From GCA-2746795 sp964643965 (GTDB lineage Bacteria; Chloroflexota; Anaerolineae; Promineifilales; Promineifilaceae): a stretch of 64,000 nt of DNA. Where the stretch lies: the NCBI GenBank assembly GCA_964643965.1, contig CAZXVH010000014.1, forward strand, positions 6,571 to 70,570, written 5' to 3'. Made by a program: the position numbers and the translations under genes. Of this stretch, positions 26,207 through 35,213 are shown piece after piece; positions within the stretch are counted from its first letter, which is position 1; every line of letters starts with the position of its first letter. Below the pieces are notes generated by a model. It was not told the origin of the DNA. It saw only the letters and a program-made list of their open reading frames with translations, and did not search any database.

Positions 26207-27109
26207 TTATCGCGCCCGAACGCTCAAGAATATCACACCTACCCCTATTAACACAAAGAAAAAGAGCAGTAGGGCCACCGGCCACAGCGGGAAACGGCCG
26301 TTTTCCCCATCCCTATTATTATTCCCCACCGCTGCCAAACCGGGCGTGTCCGTGACTACCAATTCTGCGCCAATGGCGGCGGCCGTCGGCGTCTGGGTCG
26401 CTGTCACCGGCAGTGAGGTGGCTGAAGGAGTGGCAGTGGGGCCGACAAAGCCGCCAAAGGCCAGATTCACCACATCCCCCTGGCGCAACACGACGGCCAC
26501 ATTGCCATCGGTGGTCAGGAATTCATTGCGGGCGGCGGAGCGGGTAATCTGGTACGCGCCCGGCGCCAGGCTCAGGCAGTGCGGCTCTGAGACGCCGGTG
26601 GTCACGTAATTGGCGGCCACGACGCTCTCATTGTAAATGGTAAAAGCCACTGCCGGCCGTAATTTTTCGCCCGGATCATGTACGCCATTTTGATTTTGAT
26701 CCACATAAGCCAGCAGGCAAACGGCCGTTGGCGGGGGCGGGGACGGCGTCCAGGTGGGTGTGGGCGGAGCCAGGGTGGGCGTCAGTGAGGCTTCCAGGGT
26801 GGCGGTAGCCGGCGGCGTCTCCAGGCCAATGATGAGCAAGTCGCCCACCCGGATCAGGGAACTTGCTGTCATGTTGTTCAAGGCCAGTAACGTTTCCAGG
26901 CTGATGCGGGAACGGTTGGCAATGGCCCACAACGAATCATCGACGCGCACCTCGGCGTAGATGACGCCATCGGCGTCGGGGGTGGCGGTGGGATCCGGTA
27001 TTTGCCGCGCATGTATGGCAGACGGCCACAGCGCCAGCAAACAGAGGGCGCCAACAAGCGCTGCCAGACCCCAAAGTGCATGTCTCTGTTGAAATTTCAT
27101 CATACGCAT
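26207..27109 (-). CDS. LysM surface protein with SdrD-like domain
   Basis: 300 residues. N-terminal signal peptide (ends near IHARQ), one LysM (about 50-95: DDSLWAIANRSRISLETLLALNN), a Pro-rich linker, an SdrD-B-like domain (about 130-225) with Ca loop DQNQNGVHDPGE, a Thr/Pro stretch and a C-terminal TM helix ending VRAR. LysM binds peptidoglycan or chitin-like glycans. Together with the neighbouring gene it suggests a calcium-stabilised surface layer. Several ATGs (27109, 27103, 27100) are possible starts. Confidence 0.78.
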   Translation of the reverse strand: MRMMKFQQRHALWGLAALVGALCLLALWPSAIHARQIPDPTATPDADGVIYAEVRVDDSLWAIANRSRISLETLLALNNMTASSLIRVGDLLIIGLETPPATATLEASLTPTLAPPTPTWTPSPPPPTAVCLLAYVDQNQNGVHDPGEKLRPAVAFTIYNESVVAANYVTTGVSEPHCLSLAPGAYQITRSAARNEFLTTDGNVAVVLRQGDVVNLAFGGFVGPTATPSATSLPVTATQTPTAAAIGAELVVTDTPGLAAVGNNNRDGENGRFPLWPVALLLFFFVLIGVGVIFLSVRAR

Positions 27110-27160
27110 CTCATTTTAACGGCCGTTTCCCCCATCACGCCAACGATTGCCAGACGAAGC

Positions 27161-29104
27161 CTATTCGCTGGCGCTCTGATCCGGCCAAATCCAGGCGTCG
27201 CCCAGGGGATCGCCGTTGGCCGCCGTCACCGGCAAACGGGCCAAGGCGCCCCCCTCATACCAGCCGATGTGGAGTTGATAACCAGAAGAAACGGCCGTTG
27301 CCGGCAGCGGCAAGGTATATGATTCCTGTAAAAACAGGCCGGGCTGCCACCACTCAGATCGCCAGTATCCTTGTCCGGGCGGCCCATCCACCTGGGCGAT
27401 CAGGCCATCTGGCCCCACCAGATGGATAAAACGCACCCGGTCAGTGGGAACGGCCGTTTGCGCCCCCCACACCAGCTCCACCTGCACCTTACCGGTCTCG
27501 CTCTCGTTCACTTCAAATTTATACAAACTAACTTCATCCCCAAAATCAGCCAAAGGCGGCATAGTGGCGGCAGGAATTAAGCCGTAGCGCACAAACAGCG
27601 GATACGCTTCCACCTCCAGATCACCTCGCGCCAGGCTGCCTTCCTGCACAGAGATGAGCAGCGGCGGCGTCAGCAGCGGTTCCATAAAAACAGGCTCGGC
27701 AAACGGCCAGGCGTAGATCGCCATCTCAGTTGTTATGTCAAGAGGCAGTCCACTCTCCGGCTGAAACAGATGGATGCGTTCGGCGGGGGCGAGGAAGCGC
27801 AAGGTGGGGTACTTTTTCCAGAAGCGCTCCTCGTCGAGGAAAACGGCCGTTTCCCCCTTTTCCTGGTTTATCATCACCGCCAGATCGGTAACGGCCGTTT
27901 CAAACAAATAAGCCACCTCTGCCTGCTGCGAATAGTTAATATAATCTCGCACCGTCAGCAGCAAACTGCCGCCCAGCAGCGCCACCACCAATGCTTGGCG
28001 CAGCCAGGTAGCCAGCCGTCCCCACGACCAGAGCCAACCCAAACCGAGAGCAGGCAGCAGCAGGGCGGCCGGCAAAACGCCCACCGCCCGCAAAAAATGA
28101 GGGGCATCTTCCGCCAAAATAGTAGGCCAAAGCATCACCCCCAGCCAGAGCAGCAGCGCCGCCGCCGCCATCCGTCGCCAATGCCACACACACCAGCCCA
28201 GGCCGATCAAAAAAGGGGCGGCCATGAAAAGATCAAAGACGGGGCGGCCAGCCGGATTGTGGCGCAGGATGGCGTCCCCTCGCCACAGAAACATGCCCAG
28301 CGCCGCCCCCGTCTGCCGCCACAACGTTCCCCACACGTCACCGCCGTTGATGGCCGGGCTGAGGATCGACACCTGACCGGTGCGGCCCAAGAGCAGGTCG
28401 GGGTTCTGCCAGAAGAAAAGAGCCAGGGGTAACAGCACAACGGCCGTTGCCAGCCCAAACCAGACCACCCCCGGCCACAGCCGTTTGTCGACGCCGCGCC
28501 ACAGTAAAAAGAGGAGCAGCAGCGCTAACAAAAGCGGCGTAAAACGGGCCGCCAGGTAGGTGTAAAAGCTGAGGCCATAAGCCGCCCCGGCCAGCAGCCA
28601 CAGCCAACTTTTCTGGCGGCGAAAGGCGAGTGTGCCCAACCAAAAAGTCAGCGCCAGCAGAGGAACCAGCAGAATAGCCCGCAGGCCAATGCGGCTGAGA
28701 TGCACCGGCCAAAGGGTGATGGCCCACAACCAGGCGGCAAACAGCCCCACCCGGACATCAAACCAGCTTTTCGCCAGCAAATAAACCGGGATGAGCGTCA
28801 GGCTGCCCACTACTGCCGCCGCCAGGCGCACGGCCAACGCCGTCTGCCCCACGGCGGCCACCGCCAACGCCGTCAGCCAGATGTAAGCCGGTTCACGGCC
28901 GTTATTGGCCGCAAAGTAAAGTGAGGGGCCTTCAACCAACACGCGGGCGGCATCCAGGCCGTTATACGCTTCATCATGGTACAGACCGGGCGGGGCGGCG
29001 CCCACCTGCCAGAAACGGAGGAAAACGGCCGTTACCAGCGCCAGAAGTAAGAAAGCCCACCCCCAACGGGATGGGCCTTGATATTGTTTCGTGGGGATTT
29101 GCAT
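27161..29104 (-). CDS. GT-C glycosyltransferase (ArnT/PMT-like)
   Basis: 647 residues with about 11 TM helices. The first extracytoplasmic loop has the acidic motif GLYHDEAYNGLDAARVL, as in ArnT/PMT family 39/83 enzymes that transfer sugars from polyprenyl phosphate, followed by ALAVRLAAAVVGSL. I start at ATG 29104 (MQIPTKQ); the frame continues upstream only by reading through repeat DNA (it would begin MDSEQWTVDSEQ, a translated heptamer array). Likely glycosylates lipid or protein outside the membrane; substrate unknown. Confidence 0.82.
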   Translation of the reverse strand: MQIPTKQYQGPSRWGWAFLLLALVTAVFLRFWQVGAAPPGLYHDEAYNGLDAARVLVEGPSLYFAANNGREPAYIWLTALAVAAVGQTALAVRLAAAVVGSLTLIPVYLLAKSWFDVRVGLFAAWLWAITLWPVHLSRIGLRAILLVPLLALTFWLGTLAFRRQKSWLWLLAGAAYGLSFYTYLAARFTPLLLALLLLFLLWRGVDKRLWPGVVWFGLATAVVLLPLALFFWQNPDLLLGRTGQVSILSPAINGGDVWGTLWRQTGAALGMFLWRGDAILRHNPAGRPVFDLFMAAPFLIGLGWCVWHWRRMAAAALLLWLGVMLWPTILAEDAPHFLRAVGVLPAALLLPALGLGWLWSWGRLATWLRQALVVALLGGSLLLTVRDYINYSQQAEVAYLFETAVTDLAVMINQEKGETAVFLDEERFWKKYPTLRFLAPAERIHLFQPESGLPLDITTEMAIYAWPFAEPVFMEPLLTPPLLISVQEGSLARGDLEVEAYPLFVRYGLIPAATMPPLADFGDEVSLYKFEVNESETGKVQVELVWGAQTAVPTDRVRFIHLVGPDGLIAQVDGPPGQGYWRSEWWQPGLFLQESYTLPLPATAVSSGYQLHIGWYEGGALARLPVTAANGDPLGDAWIWPDQSASE

Positions 29105-29234
29105 CACATTATGCCTGTTTGTCAAAGCCAGGCAAGTATAGCAAAATAGGTTGCTGCGGCAAGATCCACAGGATAAAAAAGGAACGCAGAGATACACAGA
29201 GCTACACAGAGAAAAATCTTTTTCTAAAACTACC

Positions 29235-29283
29235 AACTGTTCACTGTCCACTGTCCACTGCTCACTGTCCACTGTTTACCGAC
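29235..29283. repeat. Heptamer array (7 units) abutting the GT4 start codon
   Basis: Seven CACTGTC-type units end one base before the ATG at 29285. The region between the divergent GT-C and GT4 genes is thus mostly repeat; a second element with repeated ACACAGAG lies at 29183-29212. Confidence 0.8.
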
Positions 29284-29284
29284 T

Positions 29285-30391
29285 ATGCGCATTCTCATGA
29301 TCTCCAAAGCGTGCCTCGTAGGCAGCTACCAGACCAAACTCGAAGCCATCGCCAGCCACGAGGACGTGGACCTGTACGTCATCGTGCCGCCCAGTTGGGA
29401 TGATCCGGCCGTGCCCATGCCGTTAGAACGCAAACATACGGCTGGCTACCAGTTGATTGTGGATCCCATTCGTTTTAACGGCCGTTACCATCTACACTAC
29501 TACCCCACCCTCAAAAAACGGTTGGCTGAAATCCAACCGCACCTCGTCCACATCGACGAAGAGCCGTATAATCTGGCCACCTACCACGCCCTGCGCCAGG
29601 CGCAGGCGGTAGGCGCCAAGAGCCTGTTTTTCTCCTGGCAAAACCTCGACCGCCGCTATCCGCCCCCCTTTCGCCAGTTTGAGCAATACGTGCTGCGACA
29701 TGTCGATTACGCCATCATGGGCAATAATGACGCCGTGCAGGTGTGGCGGCGCAAAGGCTACCGCGGCCCTTACCGGGTCATCCCGCAGTTTGGCGTAGAT
29801 CCGGCCATTTTCCAACCGCCTGCCAGGCGAGATAAAGGGCGCGGTTTCATCATCGGCTCGGCTAACCGCCGCCTGGTTCCTGAAAAAGGGGACGATCTGC
29901 TGCTGAACGCGGCCGCCAATCTGCCCGGTATGTGGCGGCTGCACATCGCCGGCAACGGCCCTGCCCGCCCCGGCCTGGAACAGTTGGCCGTCGATCTGGG
30001 CATTGCGGATCGGGTGCATTTTGATGGGGCTATCCCTTCAGATCAGATTCCCGCTTATTTGCAGCAAATGGATGTGCTGGTGTTGGCCTCACGCACCCTG
30101 CCCAACTGGAAAGAGCAGTTTGGCCGGGTATTGGTGGAGGCGATGGCTTGTGAAACGGCCGTTGTCGGCGCTCAATCGGGTGAAATAGCCAATGTCATCG
30201 GCGAGGCTGGGCTGACCTTCCCAGAGGGCGACGCCGCCGCCTTGCATGAGCAGCTGCGCCGCCTGATCCAGTCAGAAACCCTGCGTGATGAATTGGGACG
30301 GGCCGGCCGCCAGCGCGTGTTAAACAATTATACGCAGGCGCAAATCGCCGCCCAAACGGTGGCTATTTATCGGGACATCATGGCAAATTAA
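29285..30391 (+). CDS. Glycosyltransferase family 4
   Basis: 368 residues, GT-B fold, retaining. The N-terminal Rossmann half is MRILMISKACLVGSYQTKLE. The C-terminal half has GSANRRLVPEKGDDLLL, HIAGNGPARPGLE and the GT4 E-x7-E motif (EQFGRVLVEAMACE). Uses a nucleotide sugar to extend a surface polysaccharide or glycolipid. Divergent from the GT-C enzyme; the next gene follows after 18 bp. Confidence 0.9.
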   Translation: MRILMISKACLVGSYQTKLEAIASHEDVDLYVIVPPSWDDPAVPMPLERKHTAGYQLIVDPIRFNGRYHLHYYPTLKKRLAEIQPHLVHIDEEPYNLATYHALRQAQAVGAKSLFFSWQNLDRRYPPPFRQFEQYVLRHVDYAIMGNNDAVQVWRRKGYRGPYRVIPQFGVDPAIFQPPARRDKGRGFIIGSANRRLVPEKGDDLLLNAAANLPGMWRLHIAGNGPARPGLEQLAVDLGIADRVHFDGAIPSDQIPAYLQQMDVLVLASRTLPNWKEQFGRVLVEAMACETAVVGAQSGEIANVIGEAGLTFPEGDAAALHEQLRRLIQSETLRDELGRAGRQRVLNNYTQAQIAAQTVAIYRDIMAN

Positions 30392-30394
30392 GGA

Positions 30395-30400
30395 TATACT
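30395..30400 (+). promoter_or_regulatory. -10 box 9 nt before a start codon
   Basis: TATACT with GGGACA 17 bp upstream (30372-30377). The ATG is at 30410, so the message would have almost no leader. Confidence 0.45.
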
Positions 30401-30409
30401 TACCCCCTT

Positions 30410-31432
30410 ATGAGTGACGTTCCAAATCCCTCTGAAACAGAAAAGCGCCGCCCCCGGCTGGCAGTACGTATTGCCGGCCTGTTGATGGTCTTAACGGCCG
30501 TTCTCATCGTCTGGTACAGCATGGTCGTCTACCTGGCATACCAGCAGGGGCAAGTGCTGCTGCAAGAGAAACGGGTGACCACCCTGACGGCGCAAATCTC
30601 CACTCAAATCGATTTAGCCCGCCAAAATATCAACGACGAGCAGTACAATTTAGCCCGCACTCGTTTGCAATGGGTCTTAGTCCGGTCACCCAATAATACC
30701 GCCGCTCAATCCTTATTAACCGAGATTGATGTGCGCCAACAGGCAAAACCAACGGCTGAAATAGGGAAAACGGCCGTTCCCCCCACCGCTACCCCCATCC
30801 CCCTGCCTACGCCCACCCCCGGCCTCATTGGCGACCCGGCCGAAGAATTGGCCCGCATTCAAAAAGTCATTCAAAACGAAAGCTGGGCAGACGCCATCTC
30901 TGGCCTGCTTGCCTTCCAGTTCCAATACCCTAATTTTGAACGGGAGACCACCGACCGCCTGCTCTACGACGCCTATGTGGCTCAGGGAGTGGCCTATCTA
31001 CAAGGGGATCAGGTAGAGCTGGGGCTGGCCAGCCTGGCAAACGCTGAAAAGTTGGGCGATTTGCCCCAAGAAGCGCTCGATTATCAACTATGGGGCAAAC
31101 TATATGTGGCGGGCATCGCCTACTTTGGCGTCAATTATGATGTGGCCGCTTCTTATTTCTGGGATCTTTGTCTGGCCGCACCTTTTTACCAGGATTCATG
31201 CGGGCTGCTGCAACAATCTCTCATCCGTCTGGGCGACCAGTTTGCCTTTGCCCAGGAGTGGTGCCCCGCTGAATATTACTATCGAGACGCAGCCTCCTTG
31301 GGCGCAGACGCCATTCTCAATAACAAGCTGGGTGAGGCCGGCGCCAACTGCGCCAACGCCACCCCCACTCCTTCCGCTTTTATCAGCGACACGGTAACTA
31401 TCACAAATACGCAGCCAATCACCAATCCATGA
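30410..31432 (+). CDS. Single-pass membrane protein with TPR-like repeats
   Basis: 340 residues. Short basic cytoplasmic tail, TM helix at about 20-47, a coiled segment (50-110: QISTQIDLARQNINDEQYNLAR), a Pro/Thr linker (115-145), then helical TPR-like repeats facing outside. Several Cys pairs in the last part (CLAAPFYQDSCG, WCPAEYYY, GANCANA) may form disulfides. No family name recognised. It sits between the glycosyltransferase and the HTH-kelch regulator and may be an envelope scaffold. Confidence 0.65.
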   Translation: MSDVPNPSETEKRRPRLAVRIAGLLMVLTAVLIVWYSMVVYLAYQQGQVLLQEKRVTTLTAQISTQIDLARQNINDEQYNLARTRLQWVLVRSPNNTAAQSLLTEIDVRQQAKPTAEIGKTAVPPTATPIPLPTPTPGLIGDPAEELARIQKVIQNESWADAISGLLAFQFQYPNFERETTDRLLYDAYVAQGVAYLQGDQVELGLASLANAEKLGDLPQEALDYQLWGKLYVAGIAYFGVNYDVAASYFWDLCLAAPFYQDSCGLLQQSLIRLGDQFAFAQEWCPAEYYYRDAASLGADAILNNKLGEAGANCANATPTPSAFISDTVTITNTQPITNP

Positions 31433-31504
31433 TACCTGAGGCGTGGCAATTATCACCATCACGCCTCGATTATCCTTTTATTCGCTTGTCCCTCTAACCC
31501 TCGT

Positions 31505-31510
31505 TATAAT
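31505..31510 (+). promoter_or_regulatory. Perfect -10 (TATAAT) 7 nt before the HTH-kelch start
   Basis: TATAAT ends 7 nt before ATG 31518, so the transcript should start at or next to the ATG. No good -35 is present; the gene may need an activator. Confidence 0.5.
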
Positions 31511-31517
31511 CACGGCT

Positions 31518-32897
31518 ATGGCCGAACTTGGTGAACCCCTCAGCGTGCGAGAATTAGACGTTTTAGGCTGTATCGTCAATGGCGCTGCCAATAAAGATGT
31601 GGCGGCCGAACTGCACATCAGCCAAAACACCGTCAAAGTTCACTTGCGCAACATCTACACAAAGCTGGGCGCTTCTTCGCGCACGGAAGCGGTGACAACC
31701 GCCCTACAGCAGGGGTTAGTGGTGATACCGGGCGTGGAAGAAACGGCCGTTACCCCCCCCACCATCACGCCAGAATCAAGTAATGACAACCCACCAGAAA
31801 CAGCGCCATCATCCCCCACTACGGAACCGGAATCCCGCAAATGGCCGCTCTACAGCGGCGTGATCCTTCTGGTTTTACTGGGCGCGGCGTTGGCTGCTTA
31901 CCTGGGCGCACAAGCATTCAACCAGACAGCAAACAGACCGCTGTCGCCCACCCCGACCCTCTTCCCGGAAGAAGCCATCGGCCAATCACAGTGGTTTACC
32001 ACCCGTCCCCTGACCACGCCGTTGTCTGATATGGCAGTGGCCTCAGTGGGACTCGACATATTCCACATCGGCGGCGAAACGGAAACGGGCGTCACCCCAT
32101 TGGTCAACCGCTTTGATACCCTCAGCCGTACCTGGCACGAAATGGCGGCCAAGCCAACGGCCGTTTCCCAGGCTACAGCCGCCGTCCTCTTTGGTGAAAT
32201 TTATGTGCCAGGCGGACGAACGGCCGACGGCAAACCAACCAACATCGTTGAGGCGTACAGCCCGGCCAACAACGCCTGGCGGCCTGTGGCCAACCTGCCC
32301 AAAGCTATTAGCCAGGGCTTGACTCTCTCTGACGGTCATTTTCTTTACATACTGGGCGGTTGGGATGGCGAAAATTACCTGGATGACGTTTTCGTCTACG
32401 ACGTCGGCAGCGACAGTTGGCGACCCCTGACAAAACTGCCTGCCTCTCTAGCCGCTGCGGCCGGCGGCGCCATCTCCGGCCAACTCCTGGTATTGGGCGG
32501 CACGGATGGCAAAACTATCCTGGATAGCTGCTATGCCTACACCATCGCCGAAAACAGTTGGGATAATTGCTCCGCCATGCTGCGTCCCCGCGCCCACGCT
32601 GCGGCCGCCATCATCTTAAACAAGCTCTACATTTTAGGCGGAGATGAAGCGGAAGGGAGCGAACTGCCTTTTGGCGAATTCTACGACGCAGACAAAGATA
32701 CGTGGCAGGTGGTCAACATGCCCATGCTGGCTGAAGCCAAGTCGTGGCGACAGTTGGGCGCGACCAATGTGGAAACAAAAATCTATGCCCTGGGCGGCAA
32801 AATTGGGGGCGCTTTAAGCGATGGTAGTTATATCTATTCCCCGCTCATCTACCAAACGTTCATCCCGGCGGCCGCTTCCGCTGGCGAGGACGAATAG
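31518..32897 (+). CDS. Membrane one-component regulator: LuxR-type HTH, TM, kelch propeller
   Basis: 459 residues. N-terminal LuxR/GerE HTH (about 5-65: LSVRELDVLGCIVNGAANKD, HISQNTVKVHLRNIYTKLGA), a linker, one TM helix (about 115-138) and an extracytoplasmic kelch beta-propeller (about 180-440) with repeated GG-W/Y units (LGGWDGENYLDDVFVYD, GGTDGKTI, LGGDEAEGSELP). DNA binding inside and a propeller outside suggest a transmembrane transcription regulator that senses a surface glycan or protein. The start at 31518 begins right at the HTH; upstream codons are unrelated. Confidence 0.82.
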   Translation: MAELGEPLSVRELDVLGCIVNGAANKDVAAELHISQNTVKVHLRNIYTKLGASSRTEAVTTALQQGLVVIPGVEETAVTPPTITPESSNDNPPETAPSSPTTEPESRKWPLYSGVILLVLLGAALAAYLGAQAFNQTANRPLSPTPTLFPEEAIGQSQWFTTRPLTTPLSDMAVASVGLDIFHIGGETETGVTPLVNRFDTLSRTWHEMAAKPTAVSQATAAVLFGEIYVPGGRTADGKPTNIVEAYSPANNAWRPVANLPKAISQGLTLSDGHFLYILGGWDGENYLDDVFVYDVGSDSWRPLTKLPASLAAAAGGAISGQLLVLGGTDGKTILDSCYAYTIAENSWDNCSAMLRPRAHAAAAIILNKLYILGGDEAEGSELPFGEFYDADKDTWQVVNMPMLAEAKSWRQLGATNVETKIYALGGKIGGALSDGSYIYSPLIYQTFIPAAASAGEDE

Positions 32898-32914
32898 GAA
32901 TAACCAGCCAGCCA

Positions 32915-32965
32915 GCGGTTAAAACCGCACCAAGAAGTTCAACTATTTTAAACAGTTGAATTTCT
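32915..32965. terminator. Two hairpins between convergent genes
   Basis: GCGGTT-AA-AACCGC (32915-32928) and a longer inverted repeat AGAAGTTCAACT / AGTTGAATTTCT (32933-32944, 32954-32965, one mismatch). They separate the kelch regulator from the EthD-like gene. No T-run, so termination is only probable. The second inverted repeat has a relative at 57154-57188. Confidence 0.4.
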
Positions 32966-33305
32966 AAACGTAGCTGGCCCGTTCCTCGGCCGTTTCTTCA
33001 AAAGACTCCCCATAAAACCAGGTAATCAAGCGAGCTTCGACCCACGGCTGCAACGCCTGAATCAGCGTCGCTCCCGCTTCTGTGGCAAATGAGCGCAGAT
33101 AAGCTCCTTCTGACTCAAAATAAAGCTCATACATCAAGTGAAAGCGAGACTGCTGGCTGCCCGGTTTGCCATGGATGCGGGTCACTTCGCTTTTCAACAA
33201 CGCCGGCAGCTGCTCGGCCAAAGGCAGGTGCGTTTTGCTGAAAAATTCGTCCAATTTCGCCATGTCGTCAACCTGGCGGTAGAGGGTTGTGAGCTTGAAG
33301 GTCAT
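32964..33305 (-). CDS. EthD-family protein
   Basis: 113 residues starting MTFKLTTLYRQVDD (ATG 33305, AGGTG upstream). Resembles the EthD dimeric alpha-beta barrel (ferredoxin-like) family: YR.VDDMAKLDEFFSKTHLPLAEQLP, MYELYFESEGAYLRSFAT. EthD-type proteins act in small-molecule catabolism or heme/flavin-related chemistry; no substrate can be deduced. Same strand as, and 34 bp upstream of, nothing obviously related. Confidence 0.75.
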   Translation of the reverse strand: MTFKLTTLYRQVDDMAKLDEFFSKTHLPLAEQLPALLKSEVTRIHGKPGSQQSRFHLMYELYFESEGAYLRSFATEAGATLIQALQPWVEARLITWFYGESFEETAEERASYV

Positions 33306-33338
33306 AGTTGTCACCTGGATTAGAGATAGAGATAGAGA

Positions 33339-35195
33339 TTAGACAAGGGGCCAGATGGCCGCCAATTCGGCCAGCAATTTCTGACGCTGCTGCTGGTATG
33401 ATTCCAGTTCCATGTCGCCAGATTCATGCGCCTCATCCAGGTTTACCACCGCCAGCAGCAGGCGCTCCCGCTCGACCTGCTCACGCGCTGCTTCTTCTTC
33501 ATCATACGCCTCATCGGCTGTGTCGCGCCGGGTGATGATAAACAAGGCGGCCACCACCACCACCAGCAGCACCACGCCCCCTACGATGATTTCGTTGAGG
33601 CTGTTGGCTGGTGGGGGGATGATGGCGCCGGCCGGACGAGTGAGGATTTCAGGACGGCCGTTTAACATAAATGCTAATTCGCTGCCGGCCGCCAAATCCG
33701 TTTGCACATAACTGGTAAAACTGCCGCCGGGCATCTCCTGAACGCCCTGATCCAACCAGCCCGCACCCGTCAAAGAGACGCCTCGATCCGGGATAATGAC
33801 GCTGACGCTGCTCGTATCGTAAAAAACGGGGCGCGAAACCGTCATGCCTTCTTCATAAGGCAAATCATAAGAGGCAATCAGGTTAAGCGCATTACTGCCC
33901 GGATTCAGAGGAAAGACATCGGCAAAGGCGCCATCCGCCAGTTGAATGATTTCTGTCGCCGGGATGGTTTGATCGATAGCGCCAAAGGTCCGCTGAAAGG
34001 CGATATTTTGCGCCCCTGCCGGCAATGCCATGCGCACTGTGCCCTGCGCCGGATCGCCGCTCTCGCCCACAAATACCTCCGCCGAGGGGTTGCTAAATGC
34101 GTAAAATTCATCGACTCGCAGCGTGTCTGGGCCAAAACTAAGCAAGATGTGCATCCTGTCAAAATTAACCACTGCCTCTGAGGTCGTCGGCTCAAAGACG
34201 GTGATGGGCAGATTAAGATTGGGTTCACTGCGACTAATCTGGGCGGCGTCACTGCTGAAACCCAAATCCTGGTAGCGAGCGCTGGCTAAATAGACCCAAT
34301 CCGGATCCACCGGCTCCATTTCAAACAAGAAACGGCCGTCAGCGTCGACAGTGGTGGTCATATTCACCGTAGGCTGAAAATCCTGGCTGAAGCCGCGCAA
34401 TATTACCTCTGCATCATCAATGATTGTGCCAGTGGTGGCATTGGTGACAACGCCGGAAACCGTCGCCCCCACAATCGGTTCAACGGGGGCATTGGGATCA
34501 AAATAGCTGTAGCTGAAGGTACGCATATAATCGACCACATCCCACCGTTTTTGCTCACTCAGTTGGTAGGCATGGTCCGGTACGCCTTCGTTTTCAATGG
34601 CGGTAAAAACGGTCTCATTGCTGCGGTTGAACCAGTAGCGCACACTGCTCAGATCGGGCAGTGGGGCTGACGCTTCGCCCGCTTCCGGGCCGTCACCCAG
34701 CCCCGTTTCCCCGTGGCAGGCGAGGCAGTTTTCTTCATAAACGGCTTGCCCGGCGGCCAGCGCTTCCGGCGGCGTCGCCAGGCTGTAAACGGCGGCGATG
34801 AGACGCCAGCGGTTTTCTTCATTGATGGGATTGCTGCTCTCCGGGCCAAAGGGGGGCATACCGCTTTCCAGCAGACCGTTGGTGATGGCGCTGTACATAC
34901 CGGCCGGAATGCGGGTACGTCGAAATTCAGGATCGGTGTAGTCAGCAGGCGGACGCGGCAGGTCGGCAGAAAGTTCGCCATCGCCCTGCCCGGCCGGACC
35001 GTGACAGTTGGCGCAGCGCTCCTGGAAAAGCTCTATGCCGATTTCGGCGTCGGGTGGGCCGGGAGGTAAAACGGGTTCTTGGGCGGCCAGGGGGCCAGCC
35101 TGGAGAAACAAGAAGGTCAGTAGGGAAAGTAGAATGAAGAGGGCGAGGAGGCGCAGTAAACGGCCGTTTCTCGCCTGAAAGAGTGGTGATGTCAT
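33339..35195 (-). CDS. Membrane-tethered diheme cytochrome c with carboxypeptidase-regulatory-like domain
   Basis: 618 residues. Signal peptide to about residue 39, then two cytochrome c domains with heme motifs CANCH (61-65) and CLACH (157-161). The first has a Met ligand candidate in ESGMPPFG (M113). In the second the equivalent place reads GVPDHAY (H208), so a His or no distal ligand. Next come a CarboxypepD_reg-like beta domain (about 245-330), a long beta region and a C-terminal TM helix (about 525-548) with a charged cytoplasmic coiled coil. It is the last gene of the ccm operon, 18 bp after the ccmI-like gene, so it is probably a main client. An electron-transfer role is inferred; partner oxidase not in window. 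Confidence 0.83.
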   Translation of the reverse strand: MTSPLFQARNGRLLRLLALFILLSLLTFLFLQAGPLAAQEPVLPPGPPDAEIGIELFQERCANCHGPAGQGDGELSADLPRPPADYTDPEFRRTRIPAGMYSAITNGLLESGMPPFGPESSNPINEENRWRLIAAVYSLATPPEALAAGQAVYEENCLACHGETGLGDGPEAGEASAPLPDLSSVRYWFNRSNETVFTAIENEGVPDHAYQLSEQKRWDVVDYMRTFSYSYFDPNAPVEPIVGATVSGVVTNATTGTIIDDAEVILRGFSQDFQPTVNMTTTVDADGRFLFEMEPVDPDWVYLASARYQDLGFSSDAAQISRSEPNLNLPITVFEPTTSEAVVNFDRMHILLSFGPDTLRVDEFYAFSNPSAEVFVGESGDPAQGTVRMALPAGAQNIAFQRTFGAIDQTIPATEIIQLADGAFADVFPLNPGSNALNLIASYDLPYEEGMTVSRPVFYDTSSVSVIIPDRGVSLTGAGWLDQGVQEMPGGSFTSYVQTDLAAGSELAFMLNGRPEILTRPAGAIIPPPANSLNEIIVGGVVLLVVVVAALFIITRRDTADEAYDEEEAAREQVERERLLLAVVNLDEAHESGDMELESYQQQRQKLLAELAAIWPLV

Positions 35196-35213
35196 GGATC
35201 TTCCTTTAAGGTA

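Noticed and set aside
27161..29272. Longer start for the GT-C enzyme at 29272
   Set aside because: The extra 56 codons are a translation of the heptamer array and ACACAGAG element (MDSEQWTVDSEQ...), not protein-like; ATG 29104 fits the family.
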